Origin: an uncultured Bacillota bacterium
Lineage (GTDB): Bacteria > Bacillota > Clostridia > Lachnospirales > Lachnospiraceae
DNA length: 7,029 nucleotides
NCBI GenBank assembly: GCA_958352855.1
Contig: CATWQE010000110.1
Coordinates: forward strand, 1-7,029
Direction: 5' to 3'
The notes under the pieces are model-generated. The model was not told the origin of the DNA and ran no database searches. It saw only the letters and a list, made by a program, of their open reading frames with translations. This document shows positions 7,000-7,029 of this stretch, piece by piece (positions within the stretch are counted from its first letter, which is position 1; the number at the start of each line of letters is the position of its first letter). A program made the translations under genes and the position numbers.

Positions 7000-7029
7000 T
7001 ATAAAGAAAATACTGGTTATTGGTTCTGG
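6983..7029 (+). CDS. carB: Carbamoyl-phosphate synthase, large subunit (3' partial, first 15 codons)
   Basis: Only the start is in the window. It reads MAKRTDIKKILVIGS followed by an incomplete glycine codon, which matches the usual CarB N-terminus (M-P-K-R-x-D-I-K-K-I-L-V-I-G-S-G). CarB uses ammonia from CarA, bicarbonate and two ATP to make carbamoyl phosphate. The ATG is 17 bases upstream of the end of carA and has a good ribosome binding site. The identification is firm because of both the N-terminal signature and the position after carA; nothing can be said about the rest of the gene. Confidence 0.93.
   Translation, partial: MAKRTDIKKILVIGS

Overview
The window carries one strand of tightly packed genes, all on the + strand, and looks like part of a long nitrogen/glutamine operon from an anaerobic Firmicute. 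A Clostridia member, most likely Lachnospiraceae, is my inference. It rests on the style of the proteins (an ammonium channel fused to PII, a Bacillus-type iron-sulfur PurF, an AsnB variant shorter than the E. coli enzyme), the moderate GC content, and strong AGAGG/GGAGG ribosome binding sites. I cannot assign a species from the sequence alone.

Layout. Positions 2-1174 hold the 3' two thirds of an ammonium transporter whose C-terminus is a complete PII (GlnB/GlnK-like) signalling domain; the start lies before the window. An 81-base gap (1175-1255) can fold into a sizeable stem-loop and ends in the asnB ribosome binding site. Then come asnB (1256-2836, asparagine synthase), pyrG (2858-4471, CTP synthase), purF (4478-5893, amidophosphoribosyltransferase), carA (5899-6999, carbamoyl-phosphate synthase small subunit) and the first 15 codons of carB (6983-window end). 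Gaps after asnB are 21, 6 and 5 bases, and carA and carB overlap by 17 bases. I see no intrinsic terminator and no convincing promoter between asnB and carB, so one transcript is likely.

How the genes fit together. The Amt-PII protein would import ammonium and sense 2-oxoglutarate/ATP/ADP status. Ammonium is normally fixed into glutamine, and asnB, pyrG, purF and carA are four glutamine amidotransferases that spend the amide nitrogen on asparagine, CTP, purines and carbamoyl phosphate. They alternate class II (AsnB), class I (PyrG), class II (PurF), class I (CarA). The common thread is glutamine rather than any single end product, which suggests coordinated control by nitrogen status.

All enzymes look intact, with key catalytic residues present. 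No mobile element, CRISPR array, tRNA or rRNA is visible. I do not see an undescribed system. The best points for a second look are the stem-loop before asnB, the PII domain that lacks the uridylylated tyrosine, the glutamine-centred gene grouping, and two perfect hairpins inside pyrG and carA.
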